From Gp6-AA40 sp963818645 (lineage in GTDB: Bacteria; Acidobacteriota; Vicinamibacteria; Vicinamibacterales; UBA2999): a stretch of 64,000 nucleotides of DNA. The stretch is from the NCBI GenBank assembly GCA_963818645.1, contig CAWFTF010000012.1, positions 1 to 64,000 on the forward strand, written 5' to 3'. Of the stretch, positions 9,261 to 17,600 are shown one piece after another. The notes under the pieces are model-generated. The model searched no databases. It saw only the letters and a program-made list of their open reading frames with translations, and was not told where the DNA came from. Position numbers and translations under genes: made by a program. The stretch's first letter is position 1, and every line of letters begins with the position of its first letter.

Positions 9261-9772
9261 ACAACGAGCTGACCGTAGATGTCCTGGCTGTGGGTCATCG
9301 AGAAGTAGATCACGCGCAGCCGGCTCGCGGTCGGGCCGAGGAACGGCAGCGACGCGATGCGCTCGGCGAGTTGCTGATCGTTGAACTCCTTGAGCACCGC
9401 GGCCCCGAAGTCGTTGACCTGCCGAAGAGCGGCGACAACGTCGGCCTTTGAGGTCGCCTGGACGTTGACCATCGGCGGTGATGTTTTGCCGCCCAGCGTG
9501 CTGACCAGCTTCAGGTCGATGCCCGCCACGTGCATCAGTCGCTGCCCGAAGCTTTCCTGCGCCGGCGTCGGCTTGAATCCGAACTTGTCTTCCGGCATCG
9601 CTTCGGCGACACCGATGAGCAACGCGTAACCCCTGCCCCAGTCACCGAGCACATCGCACTGCACCGTCGTGCACGCGGGAGCGCCCCCTCTGCCTTGGCC
9701 CTGTGCCTGCGCATTTGCCGATGCGGTCAGTACCACCATCGTGCTCATCACTATTACCAGTCCGTGTTTCAT
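9212..9772 (-). CDS. Exported DinB-like (YfiT/DinB four-helix) protein
   Basis: About 186 residues from the ATG at 9772, which is preceded by GGAGG four bases away. A signal peptide (KHGLVIVMSTMVVLTASANA) leads to a four-helix bundle domain: WGRGYALLIGVAEAMPEDKF near the start, SFGQRLMHVAGIDLKLVS with a possible metal-binding His, and FSMTHSQDIYGQLVVYLR near the end with a second His. DinB-superfamily proteins use His triads to bind metal and some transfer thiols, but an exported version has no clear role. The gene converges on truA and overlaps it by 49 bases. Confidence 0.8.
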   Translation of the reverse strand: MKHGLVIVMSTMVVLTASANAQAQGQGRGGAPACTTVQCDVLGDWGRGYALLIGVAEAMPEDKFGFKPTPAQESFGQRLMHVAGIDLKLVSTLGGKTSPPMVNVQATSKADVVAALRQVNDFGAAVLKEFNDQQLAERIASLPFLGPTASRLRVIYFSMTHSQDIYGQLVVYLRLSGITPPASNRP

Positions 9773-9810
9773 GAAGCCTCCTGCGAGATGTGTCATTCCA
9801 GCTTACGTCG

Positions 9811-9828
9811 GCGGGGCTGAAGCCCCGC
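9811..9828. terminator. Perfect GC hairpin after the hydrolase gene
   Basis: GCGGGGCT at 9811-9818 and AGCCCCGC at 9821-9828 form an eight-base-pair perfect inverted repeat with a two-base spacer, one base after the stop of the minus-strand dienelactone hydrolase gene. There is no T-tract, so it may be a rho-independent-like terminator of weak type or a dispersed palindromic element. Confidence 0.45.
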
Positions 9829-9829
9829 G

Positions 9830-10567
9830 TTATAGCGTCTCTTTCAATAGATCGACCAGCCGTTGCCAGTGCAACTCGGCGGCGGCGCGGTCGTAGACGA
9901 TGTGACCGTTCACGGCGAAGCCGTGCTTGGCCTTCGGGTAGATCTCGATCGTGTGACGCACTCCCGCGTCGGTGAGCGCCTGGCCAAGTCGAACCTGCTG
10001 CTCGGGCGGGAAGCTCGCGTCGATCTCCGCCGCACCAACGTAGATGCGCGCCCGCATCTGCGTTGCCAGTCGATGGGGACTGTCCGCCTTGTCAGTCGCA
10101 AGCGACCCGCCGTGAAACGACGCCGCGACAACGACGCGATCGGGAAACGCTCCCGCGGCACTCAAGGCGTAACCTCCACCCATGCAGTAGCCGAGTGTAG
10201 CCAGGCCACCTTGCTTGGCTGACGTCTGTTCGCCGAGCCATGAGATCACGAGACCCGTGTCGCGCATCACCATCGCGTGGTTGATCGACGCGATCATGCT
10301 CTTGAAACGCTCGCGCTCCGGTCCCTCGGTGGCAACGACGTTGGGCGCGAACGGCGCGAACGGCGTCCGATAGTAGAGGTTCGGCAGCGCAACGACGTAG
10401 CCATTCGAGGCGAGCCGTTGAGCCATGCTTGCCAACTCAGGCCTGATTCCAAACGCGTCCATGTAGAGCACGACCGCGGGCCAGGGACCAATTCCACTCT
10501 CTGGCGTGAACACATGGAGATCCAGAACGCCGTCGCTGGACTTCAGATCGACGCGCTTCCCACTCAT
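9830..10567 (-). CDS. Dienelactone hydrolase family alpha/beta-hydrolase
   Basis: A 245-residue protein with the dienelactone hydrolase signatures: the nucleophile elbow LGYCMGGGYAL with a catalytic Cys, an acid in GAAEIDASFP, and the catalytic His in KAKHGFAV. PWPAVVLYMDAFGIRPEL matches the family N-terminus. These enzymes hydrolyse lactones or esters and many have unassigned substrates; no chlorocatechol genes are nearby. No signal peptide is present, so it is cytoplasmic. It is followed directly by a GC hairpin. Confidence 0.9.
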   Translation of the reverse strand: MSGKRVDLKSSDGVLDLHVFTPESGIGPWPAVVLYMDAFGIRPELASMAQRLASNGYVVALPNLYYRTPFAPFAPNVVATEGPERERFKSMIASINHAMVMRDTGLVISWLGEQTSAKQGGLATLGYCMGGGYALSAAGAFPDRVVVAASFHGGSLATDKADSPHRLATQMRARIYVGAAEIDASFPPEQQVRLGQALTDAGVRHTIEIYPKAKHGFAVNGHIVYDRAAAELHWQRLVDLLKETL

Positions 10568-10666
10568 CCCGTTACCTCGTCAGCCACCAATGGCCGACGC
10601 ATTCTATCTGAGTGACGGAGCGTTCGCGATTCGAGTGGGACGGACGTGCGAGAAGTGATTGTAAGG

Positions 10667-11101
10667 CTACGCGCTGATCGGCAGAGCGAACAGAGGCGAT
10701 TCGACGTGCTGGAACTCGTCGAAACATGGGACGTGGCGCGGCTCGTTGCGCAACTCGCGGACGACCTGACGAATAGGAACCTGGGCGCCGTTCATCAGCA
10801 CTGCCCGAACCGTCGGGCGCAGCGTGCGGATAGCTTCGAGCAGGCTGACACCCGATTCGCCATCGATGCCCGCATTGATCAACACCAGGTCGAGATACTC
10901 GAGACGGCACTGACTGATCGCGCCTTGCGCGTCGACGGCCGTACGCACATCGATGCCCTCCTCGTCAGCGAGGTCAGACGTCACAGTGCTGTGACGGGCG
11001 TCGAGATCGACGACGAGCAACCGGACGGGCGTATCCACCGGGGTTCGGAGGTAGCAAGGACTCGTCCAGCGCACGATTGCGGCGCTGGCCGTGCAGGCCA
11101 A
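10667..11101 (-). CDS. Divergent response-regulator receiver domain lacking the phosphoacceptor Asp
   Basis: About 120 residues of CheY-like fold: VRLLVVDLDARHSTVTSDL has the acidic patch after the first strand, YLDLVLINAGIDGESGVSLL is the strand and helix around the usual phosphorylation site, and VRAVLMNGAQ is the fourth strand. In a canonical receiver the fourth-line motif is DLVLLD; here it reads DLVLIN, so the phosphoacceptor is Asn. It is therefore an atypical receiver that is probably not phosphorylated. The start is uncertain (TTG 11101 or GTG 11038). It is transcribed away from the FecR-OmpA-CHASE2-HD-GYP operon, with about 160 bases shared between them. Confidence 0.65.
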   Translation of the reverse strand: MACTASAAIVRWTSPCYLRTPVDTPVRLLVVDLDARHSTVTSDLADEEGIDVRTAVDAQGAISQCRLEYLDLVLINAGIDGESGVSLLEAIRTLRPTVRAVLMNGAQVPIRQVVRELRNEPRHVPCFDEFQHVESPLFALPISA

Positions 11102-11262
11102 ACGAATTGCCCGCCTCTGCCGGTAGATTCCTTACGGATTCGGTCACTCGGATTCAATATTGATCGGGCACAAAATACTCGTCCAAATCTCCTACTCATC
11201 GCTTGTCCAGAGCACCGCTCTCTGGCAGAGTAGAACTCTACCCCCTAGGTATGGAGCGTCCT

Positions 11263-11712
11263 ATGAAGGCCCCGCACTGGTTCGCCGCCCTCGCTCTCGT
11301 GACGTTGGCAGCGCCGGCGTTTGCTCAGCAGGCGTCTCCCGCTGGACGGGTCAAGGTGGTCTCCGGATCCGCCTTTATCGTCCGGTCCGGGGAAACGATC
11401 CGCGCCGAAGTCGGTCAGCCCGTCTTCGAGTCGGACAGTCTGCGCACCGGTGAGGACGGCAGTATCGGTGTCACGCTCGATGACGACACCAGACTGTCAC
11501 TTGGTCCCGGCAGCGAAGTGCGTCTGAGCGCATTCCGGTACGCCCCAGCCCAGAGCTCAGTCGGTCTTGCCATGAGCTTCCTGCGAGGGATTGCTGTGTA
11601 TGTGTCGGGACAGATCGCCAAGCTCGCGCCCGATGCGGTCCGGCTCGAAACGCCGTCGGCCATCGTTGGCGTGAGAGGAACGACACTGGCAATCCAAGTC
11701 GTACCCGAATGA
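11263..11712 (+). CDS. Exported FecR-domain protein
   Basis: About 149 residues. The ATG at 11263 with GGAG upstream gives a clean signal peptide ending APAFAQQA. The body is a single FecR domain (GRVKVVSGSAFIVRSGETIR, PVFESDSLRTGEDGSIGVTL, DDTRLSLGPGSEVRL, then RLETPSAIVGVRGT). FecR domains are periplasmic; the best-known member relays iron-citrate signals, but many stand-alone copies accompany other signalling proteins. Here the stop overlaps the start of an OmpA lipoprotein (ATGA), and that gene in turn overlaps a CHASE2-HD-GYP gene. This suggests a periplasmic sensing complex rather than iron transport. Confidence 0.85.
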   Translation: MKAPHWFAALALVTLAAPAFAQQASPAGRVKVVSGSAFIVRSGETIRAEVGQPVFESDSLRTGEDGSIGVTLDDDTRLSLGPGSEVRLSAFRYAPAQSSVGLAMSFLRGIAVYVSGQIAKLAPDAVRLETPSAIVGVRGTTLAIQVVPE

Positions 11713-12341
11713 CCTTCGCGCGTAGAGTTCTCGTACTGGTGGCGGTGGCCGCAGGCCTTCAATCAGCCTGCGGTCCCGTCCGGTCGAAGACTCCTCAGCG
11801 AAACGGCGAATCCACGGTCGTCCTCCTCCCCGAATCAAACGGCTCTGTCGGCCGCGCCACCGTCTCCAATGCATCAGGCACCGTTGAACTCGGGACGGCC
11901 CGGGCCTCGACCACCGTTGTCCCTGGCGCAGCCCCGTCGCCCCCAAAAGAGATGAGCGAGGCGGACGTGAAACGGCTCTTTGGCGCGGCTCTGGCCGTGC
12001 AGCCGCCCGCTCCGGCTCATTTCACCCTGTATTTCGAGTTCGACTCGGACGAGCTCACGGCGGAAAGCCGGAAGCTGGTCACTCAGGTGCAGAGCGCCGT
12101 GAAGACGTATCCGGCGCCGCAGGTCACCGTGATTGGACACACCGACACACGGGGAGATGCGACGTCCAACATTGGACTAGGGTTGAGGAGAGCTACCGTC
12201 GTCCGCATGCGCCTCATTGAGGCTGGTCTCGATGCGTCGGCAATCAACGTAACGTCGCACGGTGAGGCAACGTTACTCGTCCCGACTGCGGACGACGTGT
12301 CGGAGGCAAGGAATCGCCGCGTCGAAATCACGGTTCGATGA
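11709..12341 (+). CDS. OmpA/Pal-type peptidoglycan-binding lipoprotein
   Basis: A 210-residue protein with a lipoprotein signal (lipobox-like QSAC near residue 21), a low-complexity linker, and a C-terminal OmpA domain (about 105-208): FTLYFEFDSDELTAES, VTVIGHTDTRGDATSN, GLGLRRATVVRMRLIEAG, then EARNRRVEITVR. The TDTRGD and NRRVE positions are those that contact diaminopimelate in the peptidoglycan. It is probably an outer-membrane lipoprotein tethered to the wall. It is coupled by four-base overlaps to the FecR gene before it and the CHASE2-HD-GYP gene after it. Confidence 0.9.
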   Translation: MTFARRVLVLVAVAAGLQSACGPVRSKTPQRNGESTVVLLPESNGSVGRATVSNASGTVELGTARASTTVVPGAAPSPPKEMSEADVKRLFGAALAVQPPAPAHFTLYFEFDSDELTAESRKLVTQVQSAVKTYPAPQVTVIGHTDTRGDATSNIGLGLRRATVVRMRLIEAGLDASAINVTSHGEATLLVPTADDVSEARNRRVEITVR

Positions 12342-14245
12342 CGCCTCGCTATCGCAGAATCCTCCTGCTCTGCGGACTCCTGCCTACACTGGCTGCAGCG
12401 GTCTTATCGCTGACCCGTCCCGCGGCACTCGCTAACGTCGAATACGCGGTGTACGACCGTCTCGTCCGATGGACGCCGACGCGTCAGCCGAGCGGAAAGA
12501 TTGTGATCGTTGACGTCGACGAGAAGAGCCTGACACGCATCGGCCAGTGGCCCTGGCGTCGAGACGTGATCAGTCAGCTCATCGACAGCCTCAGAGACCG
12601 CGGCGCCGCCGCTGTCGCCCTCGACATCATGTTCCCTGAGAGCGATCGATACGAAGGGACTGGACGATCCCCTGATGCAGTCCTCTCAGACACTCTTCGA
12701 AAGGGTCGCGCGATCCTCGGATATGGCCTGCTGTTCGATCCGACCGGCGAAGCACCGAAGCCGTGCGTGCAGCACGCGCTGAGCCTGCCGATCATCCGCG
12801 GCGCTGGAGTTCAAACAGAGGATCCGTTTTTTCGGGCGACGAGTGCCGTCTGCAACATCCCGACGTTGACGGATGCGGCGCAGGCGTCGGGCTTCCTCAA
12901 CGCGGCTCCCGATCCGGACGGCATCCTTCGCCGCGCACCGCTGCTCATGCAGTATCGCGGTCGCGTCTACCCGGCTCTGTCACTGGCGGCTGTCCGCTCT
13001 GTCTCCAACGCGCACAACCTGGTGCTGCGCATCGCGAACGTCAACACCGCCGCCCTCGGTCTCGAAGGACAGGAGGTGCCGCTCGACGGGAAGAGCAACC
13101 TGTTGCTGCGGTACCGGGGCGCGAAGCGATCGTTCCCGTACGTGTCAGCGGCCGATGTCCTCAACGGGCAGGTCGATCCAGACGAGTTCAAGGATCGCAT
13201 CGTGTTCGTCGGGACGACGGCGCTTGGTACGCGAGAGGTCGTGGCCACACCGCTCGATACGTTGTTCGTCGGCGTCGAGGTGCAGGCGACCGTTGCTGAC
13301 AACCTGATTCAGCGCGACTTCATGTATCGACCCGAGCACGGCGTCACGCTCGAGACGCAGGTGGTGATCGGCCTCGGCACGATCACCGCCCTCGTCGTCG
13401 CGCGATTCGGCCTCATATGGGGTGCCATCGTGTCGATGTCGTTTCTCGTCGCAGCGTGGACGGGATCGCGCTCGCTGCTGGCAACCGATGGCGCGTACTT
13501 CTCGCCGCTCTATCCGTCGCTGAGCATCCTGGCGAGCATGGCTGCCATGACGATCGCCGGGTTTGGTGTCGAACGACGTCGCGCTGAGGTCGCCGGCGTG
13601 GAGAAGGCGAAGTCGCATCGACTGATGGTGCAGACGCTGCTGTCACTGACCGGTATCCGCGATCTGGAGACGGGAAAGCACTCGCAGCGCACGCAGAAGT
13701 ACACGCGGGTGATTGCCGAAGAGCTGTCCAAGCATCCCAAGTTCAAGGATTACCTGACGCCCGAGCGCGTCGAGCTCCTGGCCAGCCTCGCGCCGCTGCA
13801 CGACATCGGCAAAGTCGGGGTGCCGGATCGCGTGCTGAACAAGCCGGGGCACCTGACGCCGGAAGAATTGCAGGAGATGCGGCACCACCCGCGGTACGGA
13901 CGCGATGTCCTCGCAAACGCCGAGCGCGCCGCCGGTGTTCGCGATGACGTCGCCCTGTCCGTCGCGAAGGACATCGTCTACACCCATCACGAGTGGTGGG
14001 ATGGGTCCGGATATCCGCAGGGCCTGCGCGGCGAGGCGATCCCGATTCCCGGGCGCGTGATGGCCGTCGTCGATGTCTACGACGCCATCATCACGCGCAA
14101 GTTGTATCAGACGCCGATGACGAATGAGGCAGCTGTTGCCCACATCGTGCAGTCGCGCGGAACGCACTTCGACCCAGCCGTGGTGGACGCGTTCGTCAAG
14201 GTCGCACCCACCCTGCATCTTCTGTCACAAGAGCCCGAGGTCTAG
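12338..14245 (+). CDS. CHASE2 sensor with HD-GYP c-di-GMP phosphodiesterase domain
   Basis: A 635-residue membrane protein. A first transmembrane helix (about 8-26) precedes a periplasmic CHASE2 domain (about 30-310: KIVIVDVDEKSLTRIGQWPW, ALDIMFPESDR, DPDGILRRAPLLM, DRIVFVGTTALGT). Three transmembrane helices follow (about 335-410). The cytoplasmic HD-GYP domain (about 430-620) has HDIGKVGVP at 488, HHPRYG near 516 and HHEWWDGSGYP with GYP at 558-560, so all metal and GYP residues are present. It should hydrolyse c-di-GMP in response to a periplasmic cue. The FecR and OmpA genes are translationally coupled upstream. Confidence 0.93.
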   Translation: MTPRYRRILLLCGLLPTLAAAVLSLTRPAALANVEYAVYDRLVRWTPTRQPSGKIVIVDVDEKSLTRIGQWPWRRDVISQLIDSLRDRGAAAVALDIMFPESDRYEGTGRSPDAVLSDTLRKGRAILGYGLLFDPTGEAPKPCVQHALSLPIIRGAGVQTEDPFFRATSAVCNIPTLTDAAQASGFLNAAPDPDGILRRAPLLMQYRGRVYPALSLAAVRSVSNAHNLVLRIANVNTAALGLEGQEVPLDGKSNLLLRYRGAKRSFPYVSAADVLNGQVDPDEFKDRIVFVGTTALGTREVVATPLDTLFVGVEVQATVADNLIQRDFMYRPEHGVTLETQVVIGLGTITALVVARFGLIWGAIVSMSFLVAAWTGSRSLLATDGAYFSPLYPSLSILASMAAMTIAGFGVERRRAEVAGVEKAKSHRLMVQTLLSLTGIRDLETGKHSQRTQKYTRVIAEELSKHPKFKDYLTPERVELLASLAPLHDIGKVGVPDRVLNKPGHLTPEELQEMRHHPRYGRDVLANAERAAGVRDDVALSVAKDIVYTHHEWWDGSGYPQGLRGEAIPIPGRVMAVVDVYDAIITRKLYQTPMTNEAAVAHIVQSRGTHFDPAVVDAFVKVAPTLHLLSQEPEV

Positions 14246-14310
14246 ACCTCCGGCCGGAGGCCTGTGCCAACGGCCGCGACACAACGAGCGGTACAGTAAA
14301 CTCCCGGTTC

Positions 14311-16072
14311 ATGTCCCGTCTTCATCATCTCGCTCGAATCGGTGTGGGCATCGTCGTGGCGGCGGTCCTCGTGTCGCCTCTGATCGCTCAGACTGGCGCG
14401 TCACCGGCAGCAACGGTACCCGCAGCCGCTCCGTGACTATCGCCCTGTTACCGCCGAGCGCCTGCTCGAACCCGAGGAGCAGAACTGGCTGATGATTCGC
14501 CGGACGTACGACGGCTGGGGCTTCAGCCCGCTGGCGGAGATCGACAAAGACAATGTGGGCCGCCTTCAGCAGGTCTGGCGTGTTCCGACTGACGAACTGA
14601 AGGTTCACGAGGCTGCCCCGGTCGTCAATGACGGCGTGATGTTCATATCGACGCCCAACAACCAGGTGATGGCCTTGAATGCGGTGACCGGCGAACTGCT
14701 CTGGAGATATCGCCGTCCGCGTCCCAAGGATGTGTTCGTATTGCACGACACGAATCGTGGCATCTCGCTGTACGGCGACAAGGTGTTTTACGCGGCCGCG
14801 GAAGCGGTGCTCGTCGCGCTCGATGCACGAACGGGCAAAGAGGTGTGGACCAAGACGGTGGCCGACAACAAGTCGGCGTACTACATCACGCTCGCACCGC
14901 TCGTCGCGGACGGCAAAGTAATGGTGGGCGCGTCCGGTGGCGAGTTCGGCGTGCGCGGCTTCGTCGCCGCCTTCGATCCCGATAGCGGTAAAGAGCTGTG
15001 GCGCACGTTCACCGTGCCTGCTCCGGGTGAGCCCGGCAGCGAGACGTGGCCCAAGGGCGATCAATGGAAGACCGGTGGAGCGCCCGTATGGGTGACCGGC
15101 AACTACGACCCCGACACGAACATCGCGTATTGGGGAACGGGCAACGGTGGACCGTGGATGGGCGACCAGCGTCCCGGCGACAACCTCTACGTCGCATCGA
15201 CCGTCGCGATCGACGTCGCGACCGGACAGATCAAAGGACACTTCCAGTACAACCCGAACGAGTCGTGGGACTGGGATGAAGTGTCGCCGCCGATCCTCGT
15301 GGACTACCAGCGCGAGGGCCGCACGATCAAAGGACTCGTCAACGTCGCTCGCGACGGATACCTCTGGTTTCTCGAGCGCAGCAACGGGCCGATCAGGTTC
15401 GTCGAAGGCAAACCCTTCGTGACTCAGACCGTGTTCCGTGGTCTCGACCCGGTCACTGGACGGCCGGACGTTGATCCCGCTCGCAAGCCTGGCACAGGCA
15501 AACGCGCCGACTTCTGTCCGGGGCCGCACGGTGGCAAGAACTGGCCGCCAGTCGCATTCAGTCCACAGACACGGATGATCTACATCCCGGCGAACAACGG
15601 GTTGTGCGGCATCCTGACTGGCGTGCCGGTGAAATATAAGAAGGGGCGATCGTTTGCGGGATCACAGTCGGGCGGTCAATTCACCGCGCCCGGCGTCGAT
15701 CACATCGGCGAGGTCCAGGCGTGGAACGTGGATACCGGACAGAAGGTCTGGACTCATCCCTACCCCACCAGCCCGACGTGGGGATCGATGCTGGCAACCG
15801 CAGGCGGCGTGGTGTTCACCGGCGGCACCAACGATCGAAAGATTCACGCGTTCGACGCCGCGAGCGGCGAGCTGCTCTGGGAATTCGTCACCACGTCTGG
15901 CATCGTGGCGCCGCCATCAACCTTCTCGGTCGACGGCAAGCAGTACCTCGCCGTGCACAGCGGCTGGGGCGGTGATCCGCGAGGCATGAACAACGGACTC
16001 AATCGCCTCTTTCCAGGTCAGTACCCGGAAGTGCCCGAAGGGGGCGCGGTGTACGTCTTCGCGCTTCCGTAA
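14311..16072 (+). CDS. Periplasmic PQQ-dependent dehydrogenase (one frameshift near the N-terminus)
   Basis: The ATG at 14311 opens a signal peptide (ARIGVGIVVAAVLVSPLIAQ), but this frame stops at 14434. From about 14425 the +1 frame continues LRDYRPVTAERLLEPEEQNW into the family motif RRTYDGWGFSPL and the rest of an eight-bladed PQQ propeller (ALNAVTGELLWRYRR, ALDARTGKEVWTK, AFDAASGELLWEF). One extra base explains the break. FQYNPNESWDWDEVSPP carries the catalytic Asp with a second Asp two residues on, the arrangement associated with lanthanide-dependent enzymes. No vicinal Cys pair and no heme motif are seen. The -10-like TACAGT is at 14292. It oxidises an unknown alcohol or sugar. Confidence 0.88.
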
Positions 16073-16839
16073 CGGGACTGACTCGCCTTTTGAGTCAGAA
16101 AGTAGAGCGACGCGGGCTGTGTGCCTTCCTCCACGACCTCCAAGCCAGCCGCCGAGAGTTGTGACCGCCAGCGTTCTGGATGCGCGCGCCCGCCGAAGTA
16201 GCCGTGGCCATGCAGAAACGGCATCGCGATTCTGGTCCAGATGTCAGGGTTGACGACCATCAACAGGAACTGACCCTCCGGGCGCAGCACTCGCGTCACT
16301 TCCGCCAGCGTTCGTTCGACGCCGTCACGATTCAGGTGATCGATCGCGGCGACGCTCACCACTCCGTCGAATGAGCCGTCTTCGAACGGCATCTCGCGCA
16401 TGTCACCGACCTCGATCTCGACCCGCTCATCGGCCCCCGCCGCCCGTGCATTGGCTCGCAGCCGATCTGGTGTGTTGTCGACGATGCCGTAGTAGCCGGT
16501 GAATCGATCGAGCGCGACGACTTTCGCGGCGGGCCTGGAGAGCAGGACCATCAATGTCGATCGCCCCGAGCCCGCACCGGCGTCGAGCACGCGGCCGGAC
16601 CCGGTGGGCAGGAATCGTTCGGTTGGCAGCGCGACCGGGCGGCTGAAGCGCAGCGGGCCGTGGATGATATACGCCCCACACAGCCCCCATATCGAGAGCA
16701 CGCCCGCCAGGATCGTCAGCCGCGTCCAATTCAGCCAGTAGGCAAGCGCCGCAAGCCCCGCAAAGACGATGGCTGCGATCAGGTGTCCGTAGGTCCAGGG
16801 CCAGGCGTAGTCGAAGTCGTACTTGAAGAAGTCCATCAT
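16018..16839 (-). CDS. Membrane-anchored class I SAM-dependent methyltransferase
   Basis: A 273-residue protein with two N-terminal transmembrane helices (LIAAIVFAGLAALAYWL and ILAGVLSIWGLCGAYII) and a class I methyltransferase domain: motif I VLDAGAGSGRSTLM, ALDRFTGYYGI, VGDMREMPFEDGSFDGVVS and VTRVLRPEGQFLLMVV. The substrate is unknown. It starts four bases after the XRE regulator and is the last gene of a three-gene operon. Its last 55 bases overlap the convergent PQQ dehydrogenase gene. Confidence 0.85.
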   Translation of the reverse strand: MMDFFKYDFDYAWPWTYGHLIAAIVFAGLAALAYWLNWTRLTILAGVLSIWGLCGAYIIHGPLRFSRPVALPTERFLPTGSGRVLDAGAGSGRSTLMVLLSRPAAKVVALDRFTGYYGIVDNTPDRLRANARAAGADERVEIEVGDMREMPFEDGSFDGVVSVAAIDHLNRDGVERTLAEVTRVLRPEGQFLLMVVNPDIWTRIAMPFLHGHGYFGGRAHPERWRSQLSAAGLEVVEEGTQPASLYFLTQKASQSRYGSAKTYTAPPSGTSGY

Positions 16840-16843
16840 CGCC

Positions 16844-17065
16844 TCACCTCTTCGCTTTCTCGTACTGAAAGACTTGATCGAGCGGCACCTTGAAGACGGC
16901 CGCGATCTGAAACGCCACCTCGAGAGACGGTGAGTACTTCCCGAGCTCGATGGCGTTGACCGTCTGCCGCGTCACGCCGATGAGATCGGCGAGCTCCTGC
17001 TGCGTCATCTCCGAGTGGTTGAAGCGCAGCTCACGAATGCTGTTTCGAATCGCGCAGCCAGCCAT
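16844..17065 (-). CDS. Small XRE-family transcriptional regulator (YozG-like)
   Basis: A 73-residue single-domain HTH: MTQQELADLIGVTRQTVNAIE followed by GKYSPSLEVAFQIAAVFKVP and the typical LDQVFQYEK ending. This compact Cro/CI-type family usually sits beside a small membrane protein and controls its own operon. Here it begins one base after the stop of the membrane-protein gene and is followed four bases later by the methyltransferase. The paired palindromes at 17511-17574 are its probable operators. Confidence 0.92.
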   Translation of the reverse strand: MAGCAIRNSIRELRFNHSEMTQQELADLIGVTRQTVNAIELGKYSPSLEVAFQIAAVFKVPLDQVFQYEKAKR

Positions 17066-17066
17066 G

Positions 17067-17486
17067 TCAGAGCCCTCGCCGGAAGAGGGTGATTTGCCTG
17101 GCGAACTTCACGAGCTCCGCGACCACGATTGAGAAGAGCACGAACTGCGACAGCATCCAGACGGTCACCCGGAAGTGCATCGTGAAGATCGAGATGAGCG
17201 TCCCCGCGAACAGGACGTAGAACGCCGTTCGCGTGGCCTTAAGGTCGATGAGCACTTCGCGCTCGTCCTTCGGTGCTCGTGCGTCTCGCGGTGACCGGAC
17301 CGCAATCGCGACATGCACGACGACTTCCAGGGCGAAAAAGAGCGTGATGAGAGCGAACTGCGTTCCGCCATGGACGTGCCCGGCGCCAGCGAGCGATCGA
17401 CCGACCAGCCAGAAGTACGGGCCAAACACCAGGACGATCAACACGAATGAAATCCAGGCACTCTTCTCTCGAAACGACATCTCCAT
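17067..17486 (-). CDS. Four-helix integral membrane protein of unknown function
   Basis: A 139-residue protein with four hydrophobic helices (WISFVLIVLVFGPYFWLVG, FALITLFFALEVVVHVAIAV, AFYVLFAGTLISIFTMHF, VWMLSQFVLFSIVVAELV). A charged cytoplasmic loop carries RDARAPKDEREVLIDLKA. It resembles the small membrane proteins (DUF2178-like) that pair with YozG-type regulators, but the family could not be fixed by eye. First gene of the operon with the XRE regulator and methyltransferase. AGAAGAG precedes the ATG; a second ATG two codons later is also possible. Confidence 0.75.
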   Translation of the reverse strand: MEMSFREKSAWISFVLIVLVFGPYFWLVGRSLAGAGHVHGGTQFALITLFFALEVVVHVAIAVRSPRDARAPKDEREVLIDLKATRTAFYVLFAGTLISIFTMHFRVTVWMLSQFVLFSIVVAELVKFARQITLFRRGL

Positions 17487-17510
17487 CTCTTCTCGCTCCC
17501 GTTCGGTGAC

Positions 17511-17574
17511 GTGTCAAAGATTCTTGACACATCCTGTCAGCGCAAATTGCACGATGTCAAGCATCTTTGACATC
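17511..17574 (-). promoter_or_regulatory. Two palindromic operators upstream of the XRE operon
   Basis: GTGTCAA-AGATTC-TTGACAC (17511-17530) and GATGTCAA-GCATCT-TTGACATC (17553-17574) are perfect inverted repeats with seven- and eight-base arms and the same six-base spacer. Their centres are 43 bases apart, about four helical turns. The shared half-site is TGTCAA. On the minus strand the upstream site supplies a TTGACA -35-like box, so binding would occlude the promoter. The adjacent XRE protein is the obvious candidate repressor. Confidence 0.7.
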
Positions 17575-17600
17575 TTGGATGGAATCGCGGTTCGTTTTGG

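Noticed and set aside
10646..11233. 195-residue plus-strand frame opposite the receiver-like gene
   Set aside because: The minus-strand frame has clear CheY-like strands; the plus-strand frame has no recognisable feature and overlaps the FecR promoter region.
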